Notes under the pieces: generated by a model
What the model saw: the letters and a program-made list of their open reading frames with translations, nothing else
Database searches by the model: none
What the model was told of the DNA's origin: nothing
NCBI GenBank assembly: GCA_023333565.1
Contig: JAJKFH010002633.1
Location: 124,001 to 188,000, forward strand
DNA from: Puffinus mauretanicus
Lineage: Eukaryota > Chordata > Aves > Procellariiformes > Procellariidae
Direction of reading: 5' to 3'
DNA length: 64,000 bases
Made by a program: the position numbers and the translations under genes
Part shown: piece after piece, positions 63,578 to 64,000 of the stretch
Position numbering within the stretch: position 1 is the stretch's first letter
Layout of the letters: every line of letters begins with the position of its first letter

Positions 63578-64000
63578 AACAGTGTGCCCAGGTGGCCAAG
63601 AAGGCCAATGGCATCCTGGCCTGTATTAGGAATAGTGTGGCCAGCAGGAGTAGGGAGGTGATCGTGCCCCTGTACGTGGCACTAGTGAGGCCACACCTCG
63701 AATACTGTGTTCAGTTCTGGGCCCCTCACTACAAGAAGGACATTGAAGTGCTGGAGCGTGTCCAGAGAAGGGCAACGAAGCTGGTGAAGGGCCTGGAGCA
63801 CAAGTCTGATGAGGAGCAGCTGAGGGAACTGGGGTTGTTTAGTCTGGAGAAGAGGAGGCTGAGGGGAGACCTCATTGCGCTCTACAACTACCTGAAAGGA
63901 GGTTGTAGCGAGGTGTGTTGGTCTCTTCTCCCAAGTAACTAGCGATAGGACAAGAGGAAATGGCCTCAAGTTGCGCCAGGGGAGGTTTAGACTGGACATT
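63578..64000 (+). mobile_element. CR1 LINE, 5'-truncated, continuing past the window; best-preserved copy here
   Basis: It starts at 'caacagtgtgcccaggtgg', in the late part of ORF2, and is open in one frame from 63592 to 63942: [72 protein letters not shown]. The non-coding CR1 block 'ggcctcaagttgcgccagg' follows, and the 3' end lies outside. The near-intact frame and close fit to the family suggest a younger insertion than those at 36 kb and 47-51 kb. It is sense to BRINP3. Confidence 0.95.

Larger units (their letters stand above)
56421..64000 (+). other. BRINP3: BRINP3 intron, 5' part (>7.5 kb), phase 2
   Basis: It starts with donor 'gtaaga'. I looked for the expected continuation of the protein after PRQR and did not find it before the window ends. 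Contents are old repeat scraps near 57025-57062 and 61017-61065, a 27-bp minisatellite at 58451-58520, a 77-bp duplication at 60272-60425, and the start of a CR1 at about 63578. Small open frames here resemble nothing known. Confidence 0.88.

Noticed and set aside
1..64000. CRISPR arrays, tRNA or rRNA genes, bacterial operons or a new defence system
   Set aside because: I saw no regularly spaced repeats, no tRNA-like cloverleaf and no rRNA text. The splicing and repeats show vertebrate DNA, so prokaryotic systems are not expected.

Overview
This is a stretch of vertebrate, almost certainly avian, nuclear DNA. It is AT-rich, and four short coding segments with GT-AG splice junctions are separated by introns of about 20.4, 2.9 and 23.4 kb. 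The interspersed repeats are dominated by CR1 LINEs with their typical 3' end, plus one LTR of a type I know from bird genomes. I cannot fix the species.

The only gene I can support is the middle part of BRINP3 (FAM5C), on the + strand. Four consecutive internal exons (8901-9091, 29537-29642, 32524-32760, 56198-56420) join in frame through phases 1/0/1/1/2. They encode about 252 residues: the C-terminal half of the MACPF domain, a linker, a cysteine-rich EGF-like segment, and the start of the region leading to the C-terminal half. The exons before 'GEESL' and the large last exon lie outside the window, so it begins and ends within introns.

Region by region: 1-8900 is intron with a CR1 tail (about 2160-2295). 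9092-29536 is a long intron with a CpG-rich patch (about 10050-10380), a possible conserved non-coding block (about 13500-14060) and fragments of an old repeat. 29643-32523 is a short intron with a polypurine tract. 32761-56197 is a long intron holding a 5'-truncated CR1 (about 36018-36781), an old SINE-like repeat (about 45461-45625) and an unusually long CR1 (about 46680-50770) that keeps ORF1 and ORF2 remnants and is split by an LTR (about 48831-49557). 56421-64000 is intron with a 27-bp minisatellite, a 77-bp tandem duplication and the start of a younger CR1 running off the end.

I found no second protein-coding gene, no RNA gene, no CRISPR array and no new multi-gene system. Most open frames in the introns look like chance, or are CR1 sense/antisense frames.
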